Assembly (NCBI GenBank): GCA_020630695.1
Contig: JAHDIS010000025.1
Location: 1 to 48,767 of the forward strand
Direction: 5' to 3'
Length of the DNA: 48,767 nt
Origin: Paracoccaceae bacterium
GTDB lineage: Bacteria; Pseudomonadota; Alphaproteobacteria; Rhodobacterales; Rhodobacteraceae
Below are positions 34,314-42,238 of this stretch, piece by piece; the first letter of the stretch is position 1, and each line of letters starts with the position of its first letter. The position numbers were made by a program, and so were the translations under genes. The notes beneath the pieces are model-generated. The model searched no databases and was not told the origin of the DNA. It was given only the letters and a program-made list of their open reading frames with translations.

Positions 34314-35606
34314 TCAGCGTTCAGGCAGCAACCCGCGCGGGCTGAACCGCAACACCAGCAACAAAATGACCCCCATGGTCAGCAGGCGCAGATGTTGCGC
34401 GCTGTTGAGCAGATGGTCCTTCAGCGCGCTTCCATCGGCCATGCCTGCGGTGATCAGGGTCATCAGGCCTTGCCCCATCGGTTCCACCTGAACCCAGAGG
34501 AACCAGATCAGGAAACCGCCGAGAACAGCCCCAAGGTTGTTGCCCGAGCCGCCTACGATCACCATCACCCAGATCAGGAATGTATAACGCAAGGGCTGAT
34601 AGGTGCCGGGGGTCAACTGCCCATCCAGCGTGGTCATCATGGCCCCTGCAATCCCGCAAATGGCACTGCCCAGAACAAAGACCTGCAAGTGACGCGCGGT
34701 GACGTCCTTGCCCATGGCGCGTGCCGATACTTCGTTGTCTCGAATGGCGCGCATCATGCGGCCCCACGGCGAATTCAAGGCCAACTGCGCCAGCACCAGC
34801 AGGACGATAAGAACCGCGGCAAATAGCAGAGAATACCCCAGTTTGACGGTCAATGTGGACGCAGTTGTCGGATCAAGCCCCAGTCCCGAGGCGCGCTCGA
34901 CGAATGAGGGGTCATTCTGCAAGTCCACCTCATAGGGAACAGGGCGAGGCAGGCCGATCACGTTCTTTACGCCGCGGGCCAACCAGTCTTCGTTCTTGAG
35001 CACAGCAATCACGATTTCAGCAATTCCCAGCGTCGCAATCGCCAGATAGTCCGAGCGCAAACCCAGCGCCGTCTTGCCAATCACCCAAGCCGCCCCGGCG
35101 GCGAGCAATCCACCGACAGGCCATGCCAAAACAACCGGTAGACCCAGTCCTCCAAGGTATCCCGCCAACGCGGGATCCACGGCTTCGATGGCTTCGACGG
35201 CGGGATCAAGGATGGCCCGGTAGACAAAGAACCCGCCCAGCAGCAACGCCGCCACGGCCCATCCCTTGCGCAGACGTTTCCACAGGTAGACGGCCGCAAC
35301 AACCAGACCCGCGCCCGCAGACAGCGCCAGCAACACCCGCACCCCGCCAGCGGCCCAAGCCGCTCCAACAGGGGGCATGGAGGTCAGCACAACGGCCAAT
35401 CCACCCAGCGCCACAAAACCCATGACACCCACGTTGAACAGACCTGCGATGCCCCATTGCAGGTTTACACCCAGCGCCATGACTGCGCTGACCAGTCCCA
35501 TGTTCAGGATCAGCAGAGCGGTGTTCCAGCTTTGCAGGAAACCAGTGCCCAGAATGAGAAGGGCAACCATTGCAAATAATGCGATTGTTCTGACCGATTG
35601 TGTCAT
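34314..35606 (-). CDS. livM: branched-chain amino acid-type ABC permease LivM
   Basis: This 430-residue inner-membrane permease of the LivM type has the usual multi-helix layout with an N-terminal region (IALFAMVALLILGTGFLQSWNTALLILNMGLVSAVMALGVNLQWGIAGLFNVG). A long middle segment with additional helices follows. The EAA-like loop is SPWGRMMRAIRDNEVSARAMGKDVTARHL. FSPRGLLPER at the C-terminus is typical. Substrate range is not certain; this family also includes urea, amide and aromatic compound systems. The ATG overlaps the livH stop (ATGA at 35603-35606), so livH and livM are translationally coupled. It is the last gene of the importer operon. Confidence 0.93.
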   Translation of the reverse strand: MTQSVRTIALFAMVALLILGTGFLQSWNTALLILNMGLVSAVMALGVNLQWGIAGLFNVGVMGFVALGGLAVVLTSMPPVGAAWAAGGVRVLLALSAGAGLVVAAVYLWKRLRKGWAVAALLLGGFFVYRAILDPAVEAIEAVDPALAGYLGGLGLPVVLAWPVGGLLAAGAAWVIGKTALGLRSDYLAIATLGIAEIVIAVLKNEDWLARGVKNVIGLPRPVPYEVDLQNDPSFVERASGLGLDPTTASTLTVKLGYSLLFAAVLIVLLVLAQLALNSPWGRMMRAIRDNEVSARAMGKDVTARHLQVFVLGSAICGIAGAMMTTLDGQLTPGTYQPLRYTFLIWVMVIVGGSGNNLGAVLGGFLIWFLWVQVEPMGQGLMTLITAGMADGSALKDHLLNSAQHLRLLTMGVILLLVLRFSPRGLLPER

Positions 35607-36613
35607 ACCGCTTTGCCTTTCATCAGACCGGTGGGTTTGAACAGCAGGACGATCACGAGGATCACAAAGCTGACCGCGAATTTGTAGTCGGTTGACAACA
35701 GCTGAACGAGGCTGTCAGGCGCCAGACTGTCGGGCAGGGCGTAGCCGAGCACCTTCTTCCACGCATAGGTGATGCCAACCTCTGAAAAGGCGATGACGAA
35801 CCCGCCCAGAATGGCGCCCAATGGATTGCCCAGACCGCCGACGATCGCGGCTGCAAAGATCGGCAGCAGCAATTGGAAATAGGTGAAAGGCTTGTAGCTC
35901 TTGTCCAGACCGTACAGAACACCCGCCACCGTAATCAGTGCCGCCACAATCAACCACGTGACGCGTTCAACCTTTTCAGGATTGATACCAGAGAGCAGCG
36001 CCAGATCTTCATTGTCTGAATAGGCCCGCATGCTTTTGCCGGTGCGGGTTCGGTTCAGGAACCAGAACAGCAGGGCCACCACGATGATCGCGGTCACGAC
36101 GGTAATACCCTGTGTTGTGCGGATCGCGAGCCCTTCGCTCAACCCGGTCATTGCCTTGAATTCACGCGCCGAAATAATGAAACGTTCTCCATCGGCGAAC
36201 CGCTGGTCATCGGGCCCCAGAATGACGCGGGTCAGGCCGTTGTAGATAAACATGACCCCGATCGAGACGATGACCAGAATGACCGGTTTGGCCTTTTGCT
36301 TGCGATAGAACCGATAGACAGCCCGATCCGTAGCCAAGACCAGAACCGCCGTCGCAGCGATCCCGAAGGGAATGGCCAACAGAGCTGTGGGCAGGGGCCC
36401 CAGCGATATGCCCAGCGATTGCAGCCACCATGTCACCAGCACCACAACCATCGTGCCAAAGGCCATGGTGTCGCCATGGGCAAAATTCGAAAAACGCAAA
36501 ATGCCATAGATCAGCGTGACCCCCAGCGCCCCCAGCGCCAGTTGGCTGCCATAGGCAACGGCCGGGATCAGCACGAAATTGGCCAGTGCTACGATTGCAT
36601 TGAGCAGATCCAT
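35603..36613 (-). CDS. livH: branched-chain amino acid-type ABC permease LivH
   Basis: This 336-residue permease has eight or more predicted transmembrane helices and the LivH hallmarks: QLALGALGVTLIYGILRFSNFAHGD near the N-terminus and RTGKSMRAYSDNEDLALLSGINPEKVERVTW as the coupling loop. It also has GGLGNPLGAILGGFVIAFSEV. It pairs with LivM in the translocation channel. The start at 36613 is preceded by GGAAA; an in-frame start at 36658 is less good. It starts about 100 bases after the second of the two small secreted proteins; no clear promoter was seen there. Confidence 0.93.
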   Translation of the reverse strand: MDLLNAIVALANFVLIPAVAYGSQLALGALGVTLIYGILRFSNFAHGDTMAFGTMVVVLVTWWLQSLGISLGPLPTALLAIPFGIAATAVLVLATDRAVYRFYRKQKAKPVILVIVSIGVMFIYNGLTRVILGPDDQRFADGERFIISAREFKAMTGLSEGLAIRTTQGITVVTAIIVVALLFWFLNRTRTGKSMRAYSDNEDLALLSGINPEKVERVTWLIVAALITVAGVLYGLDKSYKPFTYFQLLLPIFAAAIVGGLGNPLGAILGGFVIAFSEVGITYAWKKVLGYALPDSLAPDSLVQLLSTDYKFAVSFVILVIVLLFKPTGLMKGKAV

Positions 36614-36716
36614 CAGATTTCCAATCCCAAATTCGGTCGCGCGTGCGTAAGGGCGCACCCATCAGCGGCGCGTATTGTGGCGGCCAGACGGTGTGTCATG
36701 TCACGGCACAGTCCCA

Positions 36717-37079
36717 TCATTGTGTGCAGCTTCCGTGATAGCGAACCGCATAAGAGCCTTCGAAAAGGCCGACTTCGGTGTATATGGCCGCACCATCGCT
36801 CAGAACGGTCATCAGCCCAACAGCGCCATTGCTCGCGCCTGAGGCAAAGGCGCGGTGGCCGTCCTCTTCGCTCAGCAGATCAAAGGCTCTCTCACCGGCG
36901 ATGCCGGACATCAAAAACCGGTCTTCCATCGCGCCAAAGGTCACCTCGTAGCTGGTTTCCTGACACCCTTCGGTGTCCAGACATTCGGTCGTAAAGAGAC
37001 AGCTCAGCGTCTGGGCCGCAACCGGGTTGGCTGAAAGCGTTATGATCAACAGGCCCGCAAGGGTTTGAAGATTTCTCAT
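36717..37079 (-). CDS. small secreted Cys-containing protein (second of a pair)
   Basis: This 120-residue protein has a Sec signal peptide (MRNLQTLAGLLIITLSANPVAA, cleavage near residue 22). The mature chain carries four Cys (LSCLFTTECLDTEGCQE near the start and GSCTQ at the end), suggesting two disulfides in the periplasm. The remainder looks like a beta-rich fold (YEVTFGAMEDRFLMSG, YTEVGLFEGSYAVRYHGSC). I do not recognise a family. Its start overlaps the stop of the preceding small protein as ATGA, so the two are translationally coupled. Both sit inside the branched-chain amino acid-type transporter operon, between livF and livH, which suggests they ride with it, though no direct role in transport is evident. 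Confidence 0.75.
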   Translation of the reverse strand: MRNLQTLAGLLIITLSANPVAAQTLSCLFTTECLDTEGCQETSYEVTFGAMEDRFLMSGIAGERAFDLLSEEDGHRAFASGASNGAVGLMTVLSDGAAIYTEVGLFEGSYAVRYHGSCTQ

Positions 37080-37432
37080 TGGTCCAGCTCACATGTTCCG
37101 CGCCACATGTCCCGTCCAAAGCTCAGCGAGGCCGATCCTTCGGGGTCCACGATCATCAGTATTTCGACGTCCGGCGGCGTATCGGCATGAAACCCGGCCC
37201 AGCCACCGGGAAGGGCGACCGCCTCGGCCACCAATTTGCGCCCGTTCAGATCCACCTTGGCCACAACCCGCTGCGGTGGCTCGTCCCGCGATATCGGCGG
37301 CGCAAGTTGCGTGTGGTCCAGAGAAAAGCGCACCGGCATCTGTGCGCCCTCCTGCGCCAGATCGCAGGCATAGGTCATCACCGTGCCTGCCCGGGCTCCC
37401 GAAGCCAAAGCGCAAAGGATCGCCGCAGCCAT
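37076..37432 (-). CDS. small secreted Cys-containing protein (first of a pair)
   Basis: This 118-residue protein begins MAAAILCALASGARAGTVMTYACDLAQEG, with a short signal peptide and cleavage probably after ARA. The mature protein has two Cys at its ends (TYACDL and GTCELDQ), fitting one disulfide, and looks beta-rich (RVVAKVDLNGRKLVAEAVAL, VEILMIVDPEGSASLSFG). An in-frame start at 37570 would run antisense to the 5' side of livF-derived sequence and gives no signal peptide, so 37432 is preferred. I recognise no family. The general plan (signal, terminal Cys pair, beta sandwich-like body) is shared with the next gene, and the two may be distant relatives. The stop overlaps the next start (ATGA). 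Confidence 0.72.
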   Translation of the reverse strand: MAAAILCALASGARAGTVMTYACDLAQEGAQMPVRFSLDHTQLAPPISRDEPPQRVVAKVDLNGRKLVAEAVALPGGWAGFHADTPPDVEILMIVDPEGSASLSFGRDMWRGTCELDQ

Positions 37433-37478
37433 GATCCGGCATCCGGGCTTTTTCTTTTTCCAAATACGCCATCCCACA

Positions 37479-38198
37479 TCAGCCCCCCAGAAACGAGCGG
37501 CGCACATCCGGGTCGGCCAGCAGGTCCTTGCCAGTGCCTGTATGCGCATTCGCGCCCTGCACCAGCACATAGCCTTTGTCCGCGATCTCCAGAGCCTGCC
37601 GAGCGTTCTGTTCCACCATCAGAATGCAGATCCCGGTCCGGGCCACTTCGATGATACGATCAAAAAGTTCGTCCATCACAATGGGCGAAACCCCGGCGGT
37701 GGGTTCATCCAGCATCAGGACCTTTGGCTGGGTCATCAAAGCCCGGCCCACAGCCACCTGCTGGCGCTGACCACCCGACAACTCACCCGCAGCCTGCGCG
37801 CGTTTTTCACGCAGGATCGGAAACAGCTCGAACACCTGCTCCATGGTTTTGCGGTAGTCATCCTCGCGGATGAATGCCCCCATCTCCAGGTTCTCTTCGA
37901 CCGTCATCGAGGTAAAGATGTTCGACGTCTGCGGAACAAACCCCATGCCTTTGCGCACACGGGCCTGCGGGCTGAGTTCGGTAATGTCCTGCCCATCAAG
38001 GCGCACAGCGCCCTGCCGCAAATTGAGCATTCCGAAAACAGCCTTCATCGCCGTCGACTTGCCAGCTCCGTTAGGCCCGACGATCACCGCTATCTCTCCG
38101 CGTTCAACGGCGATAGTGCAGTCGTGCAGAATGTCCGGGCCGGATTTCCCGTAGCCACCGGTCATACTGTCACCGATCAAGAATGGCTCGCCGCTCAT
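37479..38198 (-). CDS. livF: branched-chain amino acid-type ABC ATPase LivF
   Basis: This 239-residue ATPase has Walker A VGPNGAGKST near residue 41, signature ELSGGQRQQVAVGRAL and Walker B VLMLDEPTAGVSP with the H-loop replaced in the usual LivF manner (ILMVEQNARQALEIAD). It forms a heterodimer with LivG to drive import. The start at 38198 follows GGGAG; an in-frame ATG at 38228 gives a longer form that starts within the repeat copy 3 region and is unlikely. Repeat copy 3 lies between it and livG. It is followed 46 bases later by the first small secreted protein. Confidence 0.94.
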   Translation of the reverse strand: MSGEPFLIGDSMTGGYGKSGPDILHDCTIAVERGEIAVIVGPNGAGKSTAMKAVFGMLNLRQGAVRLDGQDITELSPQARVRKGMGFVPQTSNIFTSMTVEENLEMGAFIREDDYRKTMEQVFELFPILREKRAQAAGELSGGQRQQVAVGRALMTQPKVLMLDEPTAGVSPIVMDELFDRIIEVARTGICILMVEQNARQALEIADKGYVLVQGANAHTGTGKDLLADPDVRRSFLGG

Positions 38199-38211
38199 GC
38201 TGATCTCCCGT

Positions 38212-38295
38212 GTTTCTTTGTGCCCCAAATATCCCGGGGAGTCGCCGCGTGCGGCGACGGGGCAGAGCCCCGCGCGTGGGCCGCAGGCCCGCGCG
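38212..38295 (+). repeat. intergenic hairpin repeat, copy 3
   Basis: The core GTTTCTTTGTGCC, variable CC, then AAATATCCCGGGG begins at 38212. Hairpins follow: GTCGCCGC/GCGGCGAC (38241-38248 and 38251-38258), GGGGC-AGA-GCCCC (38259-38271), and a third with arms CGCGC..GGGCC and GGCCC-GCGCG to 38295. It occupies most of the 163-base gap between livG and livF. Confidence 0.85.
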
Positions 38296-38361
38296 CCCTA
38301 CGGCGACGCCCTTGGGCGGCGCAATCCTGTGCCGGCACAGGCATTCGTTGGCCCGTCAGCA

Positions 38362-39141
38362 TCATGTGGCCGCTTCCTTGTTTTTCAGTCCGGTGCCCAG
38401 ATAGGCCTCGATCACCTGCTCGTTGGCCTTGATTTCGTCCAGCGTGCCTTCGGCTAGCTTCTTGCCCTCAGCCATGACGATCACCGGATCACAAATGCGA
38501 CCGATAAAGTCCATGTCGTGTTCAATCACGCAGAAGGTATACCCGCGTTCGCGGTTCAGACGCTGGATCGTGTCGGCGATGGTATTCAGCAAGGTCCGGT
38601 TCACACCGGCGCCCACTTCGTCCAGAAAAACAATCTTGGCGTCCACCATCATGGTGCGGCCCAGTTCCAGCAGCTTTTTCTGCCCGCCCGAAACAGCCCC
38701 CGCCGGATGGTCTGCAAGATGTGAAATGGTCAGGAACTCAAGGACTTCATCCGCCTTGGCTCGCAGCGCGCGCTCTTCCTCGGCAATGCGTTTGCGTCCG
38801 AACCAGGTGTTCCAGAGCTGTTCGCCGGATTGTCCGCCGGGCACCATCATCAGGTTCTCGCGGCAACTCATGGATGAAAACTCATGGGCAATCTGGAATG
38901 TGCGCAGCAGGCCGTTGTGAAACAAGGCGTGCGGGGGCAGCCCGGTGATGTCTTCGCCATCCATAAAGACGCGCCCGGATGTGGGTGGCAGTGCCCCGGC
39001 GATCACATTGAACAGCGTGGTCTTGCCCGCGCCATTCGGGCCAACCAGCCCGGTGATTGATCCCGTAGCGATCTCAAGCGATGCACCATCAACAGCTCTG
39101 AAGCCGCCAAAGTGGCGGTGCAGGTTTTCAACCCGGATCAC
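38362..39141 (-). CDS. livG: branched-chain amino acid-type ABC ATPase LivG
   Basis: This 259-residue ATPase has Walker A GLVGPNGAGKTT near residue 32, signature VSGGQKKLLELGRTM and the switch His in FCVIEHDMDFIG. The Walker B region reads IVFLDEVGAGVN, with Val in place of the Pro that usually follows DE; the catalytic Glu itself is intact. The C-terminal YLGTG is typical of LivG. The start is a GTG at 39141, preceded by AAGGGGA at a good distance. It lies about 95 bases downstream of the binding-protein gene, from which it is separated by a hairpin. Confidence 0.94.
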   Translation of the reverse strand: MIRVENLHRHFGGFRAVDGASLEIATGSITGLVGPNGAGKTTLFNVIAGALPPTSGRVFMDGEDITGLPPHALFHNGLLRTFQIAHEFSSMSCRENLMMVPGGQSGEQLWNTWFGRKRIAEEERALRAKADEVLEFLTISHLADHPAGAVSGGQKKLLELGRTMMVDAKIVFLDEVGAGVNRTLLNTIADTIQRLNRERGYTFCVIEHDMDFIGRICDPVIVMAEGKKLAEGTLDEIKANEQVIEAYLGTGLKNKEAAT

Positions 39142-39192
39142 GATGATATCCCCTTATGCAGCGTTTGGACGCTGTCTTTGGTCTTGTGAAAA

Positions 39193-39212
39193 CGGCCCGG
39201 GTGTCCGGGCCG
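39193..39212 (-). terminator. intercistronic hairpin after the binding-protein gene
   Basis: The arms CGGCCCGG (39193-39200) and CCGGGCCG (39205-39212) close a 4-base loop, and TTTT follows on the minus strand. It lies between the binding-protein stop (39236) and livG, and probably lowers read-through into the ATPase and permease genes so that binding protein is in excess. Confidence 0.65.
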
Positions 39213-39235
39213 CTTCTGTTTTCTCGTTCGTCAGA

Positions 39236-40432
39236 TCAGCGGTAGCCGACAACGGCCAATGCGCCATCCTTGACGGTATATTCCGCATAAGAGCCTGCGG
39301 CTTCGCCTGGGCCGACCAGCTCAACGCCTGTGGCGCCTGCGTAGTCCACGTCACCGCCTGCGGCGAGGATCTCGATGGCCTTGCCCAGCTCACCGGGAAG
39401 GATCGGCTCGCCCGGTGCATTGGCTACGTCCATGATCTTGGCTGCATAGTCGCCGGGCTCAACAGAACCCGCGGCGGCCATGGCCAGCATGATCAGGGCT
39501 GCAGCGTCATAGCTTTCGCCAGCGTAGACGGAGGTGCCGTCGATGCCGGCTGCGCTTGCCATTTCAGCAAAGATCGCGCCGCCTGCGTTGTCCGAACCCG
39601 GAGCAGTGCCGATGGTGCCATCAATGTCGCTGCCGAAAGCCGCTGTCAGGCTGTCACCGATCATGCCGTCGCCGAGGGCGAACATGTCGAATGCACCGGT
39701 GTCCAACGAGGCCTGAATGACGCCTGCGCCACCTTGATCGACGTAGCCCAGAACAACCAGCGCGTCGCCGCCAGCGGATGCCAATGCGCCAACTTCTGCC
39801 GAGTAGTCCGCTTTGCCATCTTCATGGGCCGCGGCCAGAGTGACAGAACCACCAGCGGCCTCATAGGCTGCCTGGAATGCGTCAGCAAAGCCTTTGCCGT
39901 AGTCGTTGTTGGTGTAGGTCACCGCAACGGAAGAGACGCCTTTTTCCATCAGGATACCGGCCAGAACTTCGCCCTGGCGCGCATCGGATGGCGCGGTGCG
40001 GAAGAAAAGACCGTTGTCTTCGGCTGCCGACAGAGCAGGCGATGTCGCCGATGGCGATACCATAACGATGCCGTTTGGCACGGCGACGTTCGACAGGATT
40101 GCACCGGTCACACCCGAACAATCGGCACCCATGATGCCTTTGACGCCGTCCGATGTGATCAGACGTTCCGCTGCGGCGGAGGCCGCTGCCGCGTCAACGC
40201 ATGTGCTGTCTGCGCGCACGGGCATGACAGACATGCCGTCCATCAGCTTGCCGCTTTCGGTGACTTCGGCCATTGCCATTTCAGCGCCTGCCGCCATAGC
40301 GGGTGTCAGCGATTCAATCGGGCCGGTAAAGCCAAGGATCACGCCCAGCTTCAGTTCAGACCCGTGACCATCCGCATAGGCGCCGCCGGCAAGCAACGCG
40401 CTGGCCGCGGTAGCGATCATCAGTTTTTTCAT
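39236..40432 (-). CDS. branched-chain amino acid-type ABC substrate-binding protein
   Basis: This 398-residue periplasmic protein of the LivJ/Peripla_BP_6 family has a Sec signal peptide (MKKLMIATAASALLAGGAYA). It shows KLGVILGFTGPIESLTPAMAAGAEMAM at the N-terminal lobe, followed by VKGIMGADCSGVTGAILSNVAVPNGIVMVSPSAT. AVTYTNNDYGKGFADAF is the typical second lobe strand. The residues that contact the ligand cannot be assigned with certainty, so branched-chain amino acids, other amino acids or amides all remain possible. The start has GGGAG upstream. It is the first gene of the operon and is followed by a hairpin. Confidence 0.92.
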   Translation of the reverse strand: MKKLMIATAASALLAGGAYADGHGSELKLGVILGFTGPIESLTPAMAAGAEMAMAEVTESGKLMDGMSVMPVRADSTCVDAAAASAAAERLITSDGVKGIMGADCSGVTGAILSNVAVPNGIVMVSPSATSPALSAAEDNGLFFRTAPSDARQGEVLAGILMEKGVSSVAVTYTNNDYGKGFADAFQAAYEAAGGSVTLAAAHEDGKADYSAEVGALASAGGDALVVLGYVDQGGAGVIQASLDTGAFDMFALGDGMIGDSLTAAFGSDIDGTIGTAPGSDNAGGAIFAEMASAAGIDGTSVYAGESYDAAALIMLAMAAAGSVEPGDYAAKIMDVANAPGEPILPGELGKAIEILAAGGDVDYAGATGVELVGPGEAAGSYAEYTVKDGALAVVGYR

Positions 40433-40615
40433 GTTTCATCTCCCTGTTGGATCATTCTTGTCCGGCCCTCAGATTAGGGCTGGCACTGGGAAAAGAAAAG
40501 GGGCCGCGGAAAAGCCTGCCCCAGCGTAAATTGTGGCGCTGATCAGGCTGCTTGGCCTTGCCGCAGGCAGTGCTGCCCCCATATGTTTCCCAGTACACAA
40601 AGGCAGGAGTTTTTC

Positions 40616-41722
40616 ATGGTTTTTCGCGCGGGTCTGATTTCGATGTCTCTGATCTGTGGGACGGCGTCCTTTGCCGGGCCGGTGGATACCATGGCGGGCC
40701 AGATGCAGGCCGAAGCGGTCGTCGAAGACCTGTTTACGCCCTGGGCCTTTGGCTTTCTGCCCGATGGCACCATCCTGATCACCGAAAGGGATGGCGAGTT
40801 GCTGTCGTTCAAGGATGGTCAGCGGAGTGAAATCTCGGGGCTTCCCAAGATTCTGGTCGACGGGCAGGGCGGCCTGCTGGATGTTCTTGTTCCTCGGGAT
40901 TTTGCACAAAGCCGGCAATTGTTTTTCACCTATGCGAAAAAGCAGTTCCTGCGCGGCTCAGGGACGGCCGTTTACCGGGCAACACTGTCCGAGGATGGAA
41001 CCTCGCTTGAGGACGGCGAAACGATTTTTCAGATTGCGCGCGGTACAGGCGGCGGATTCCACTTTGGCTCCAGGCTTGTAGAAGCGCAGGACGGCACTTT
41101 GTACGTGACCATCGGCGATCGCGGCAATCCGGATCAGGCGCAAGACCTTGAGATGCACAACGGATCGGTTCTGCGGATCACCAAGGACGGGCGGGCGCCC
41201 GATGACAATCCGTTTGTCGGTCAGCGCGGGGCTCTGGATGAAATCTGGTCCTATGGGCATCGCAACCCGCAAGGTGCGGCCATGGATGCCGAGGGACAGA
41301 TCTGGGTGGCGGAACATGGCGCCAAGGGCGGGGACGAAGTGAACCGGATTGCCAAAGGCGCGAACTTTGGCTGGCCGGTAATTTCCTACGGCGTGAACTA
41401 TGACGGATCCAAAATTGGCGAAGGCACCGCAAAGGATGGCATGGAACAGCCCGTACACTACTGGGACCCATCAATCGCGCCGTCCGGGATGACATTCTAT
41501 GACGGTGTCGTTTCGGACTGGGCTGGAAATGCTTTTGTCGGATCGTTGAAATTCAGTTATATTTCAAGACTTTCCGGAGACCCTCTGGCCGAGGTGGAGC
41601 GTATCGAATCCGAAGAAACCTCGCGTGTTCGCGATGTCCGGCAAGGCCCGGATGGCGCGCTTTGGTTTCTGTCAGTCGGCAATGGCGCACTCTATCGGCT
41701 GGCCCCCGCAACGGGTGGCTGA
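40616..41722 (+). CDS. PQQ-dependent sugar dehydrogenase (aldose dehydrogenase type)
   Basis: This 368-residue periplasmic protein has a signal peptide (MVFRAGLISMSLICGTASFA) and the six-bladed propeller of the soluble glucose dehydrogenase/aldose sugar dehydrogenase family. It should oxidise sugars at C1 using pyrroloquinoline quinone. Family landmarks are PWAFGFLPDGTILITERDGEL, the catalytic His region GGGFHFGSRLVEAQDG and YVTIGDRGN. The PQQ-site region IWSYGHRNPQGAAMD and the Ca-site segment IWVAEHGAKGGDEVNRI follow. The start at 40616 has AGGCAGGAG upstream; an in-frame start at 40583 lacks one. It is a single-gene unit, divergent from the amino acid-type operon. Confidence 0.9.
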   Translation: MVFRAGLISMSLICGTASFAGPVDTMAGQMQAEAVVEDLFTPWAFGFLPDGTILITERDGELLSFKDGQRSEISGLPKILVDGQGGLLDVLVPRDFAQSRQLFFTYAKKQFLRGSGTAVYRATLSEDGTSLEDGETIFQIARGTGGGFHFGSRLVEAQDGTLYVTIGDRGNPDQAQDLEMHNGSVLRITKDGRAPDDNPFVGQRGALDEIWSYGHRNPQGAAMDAEGQIWVAEHGAKGGDEVNRIAKGANFGWPVISYGVNYDGSKIGEGTAKDGMEQPVHYWDPSIAPSGMTFYDGVVSDWAGNAFVGSLKFSYISRLSGDPLAEVERIESEETSRVRDVRQGPDGALWFLSVGNGALYRLAPATGG

Positions 41723-41815
41723 ACCGTCCGGGCCGGTGTCAAAGTCTGGCATTCCCGCCTAGCCATCGGCGCGCAGCCCTGCCATTCTGGAGATGCATTT
41801 CACCAGGAGGCCATT

Positions 41816-42238
41816 ATGCGTTCAGCCCTTTTGACCCTACCGTTCGCCGCCATGTTGCTTGCGTCCCCGGTTGCTGCCCAGCAACCGGATTCGGTGTTCA
41901 ACGACTATGCCGATATGCGCGCTCAGATGGATGAGCTGACAAAAACCCGGAACATTCAGCAGCTTATGCTGCGTTTTGGCGGTGCGGACGAAATGACCAC
42001 CGTTCAGTTGGACAACCTCGATGCGCAGGTCGAACAGATCTATGCAGTAGACTTCGAGCAGGTCTCAGTTCTGCGTCGCACCGAACATGACAACGGCTTT
42101 TACCAAGAGTTGCTCGCGTATTGGACCGGCTTGAACTACCTCTATGTCTACGTTTTCTACCATGAACGTGACGGAAAGATCGTGGCGATAAATTTCCGTT
42201 TTAATAGCGATTTCAATGCATTGAATAATTTGTTTTAA
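41816..42238 (+). CDS. secreted protein of unknown function
   Basis: This 140-residue protein has a clear Sec signal peptide (MRSALLTLPFAAMLLASPVAA) and a perfect AGGAGG ribosome binding site. The mature part is acidic and Gln/Asp-rich at first (QQPDSVFNDYADMRAQMDELTKTRNIQQLMLRF), then beta-rich with aromatic residues (YWTGLNYLYVYVFYHERDGKIVAINFRFNSDF). It ends in LNNLF. It has no Cys. I recognise no family; the fold could resemble the NTF2/cystatin-like type by its helix-then-sheet plan, but this is weak. It overlaps the convergent acetyltransferase gene by four bases at the 3' end. Confidence 0.78.
   Translation: MRSALLTLPFAAMLLASPVAAQQPDSVFNDYADMRAQMDELTKTRNIQQLMLRFGGADEMTTVQLDNLDAQVEQIYAVDFEQVSVLRRTEHDNGFYQELLAYWTGLNYLYVYVFYHERDGKIVAINFRFNSDFNALNNLF

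Noticed and set aside
38945-40477. A 510-codon plus-strand open frame
   Set aside because: It is antisense to the amino-acid-type binding protein and the start of livG, both clearly coding.
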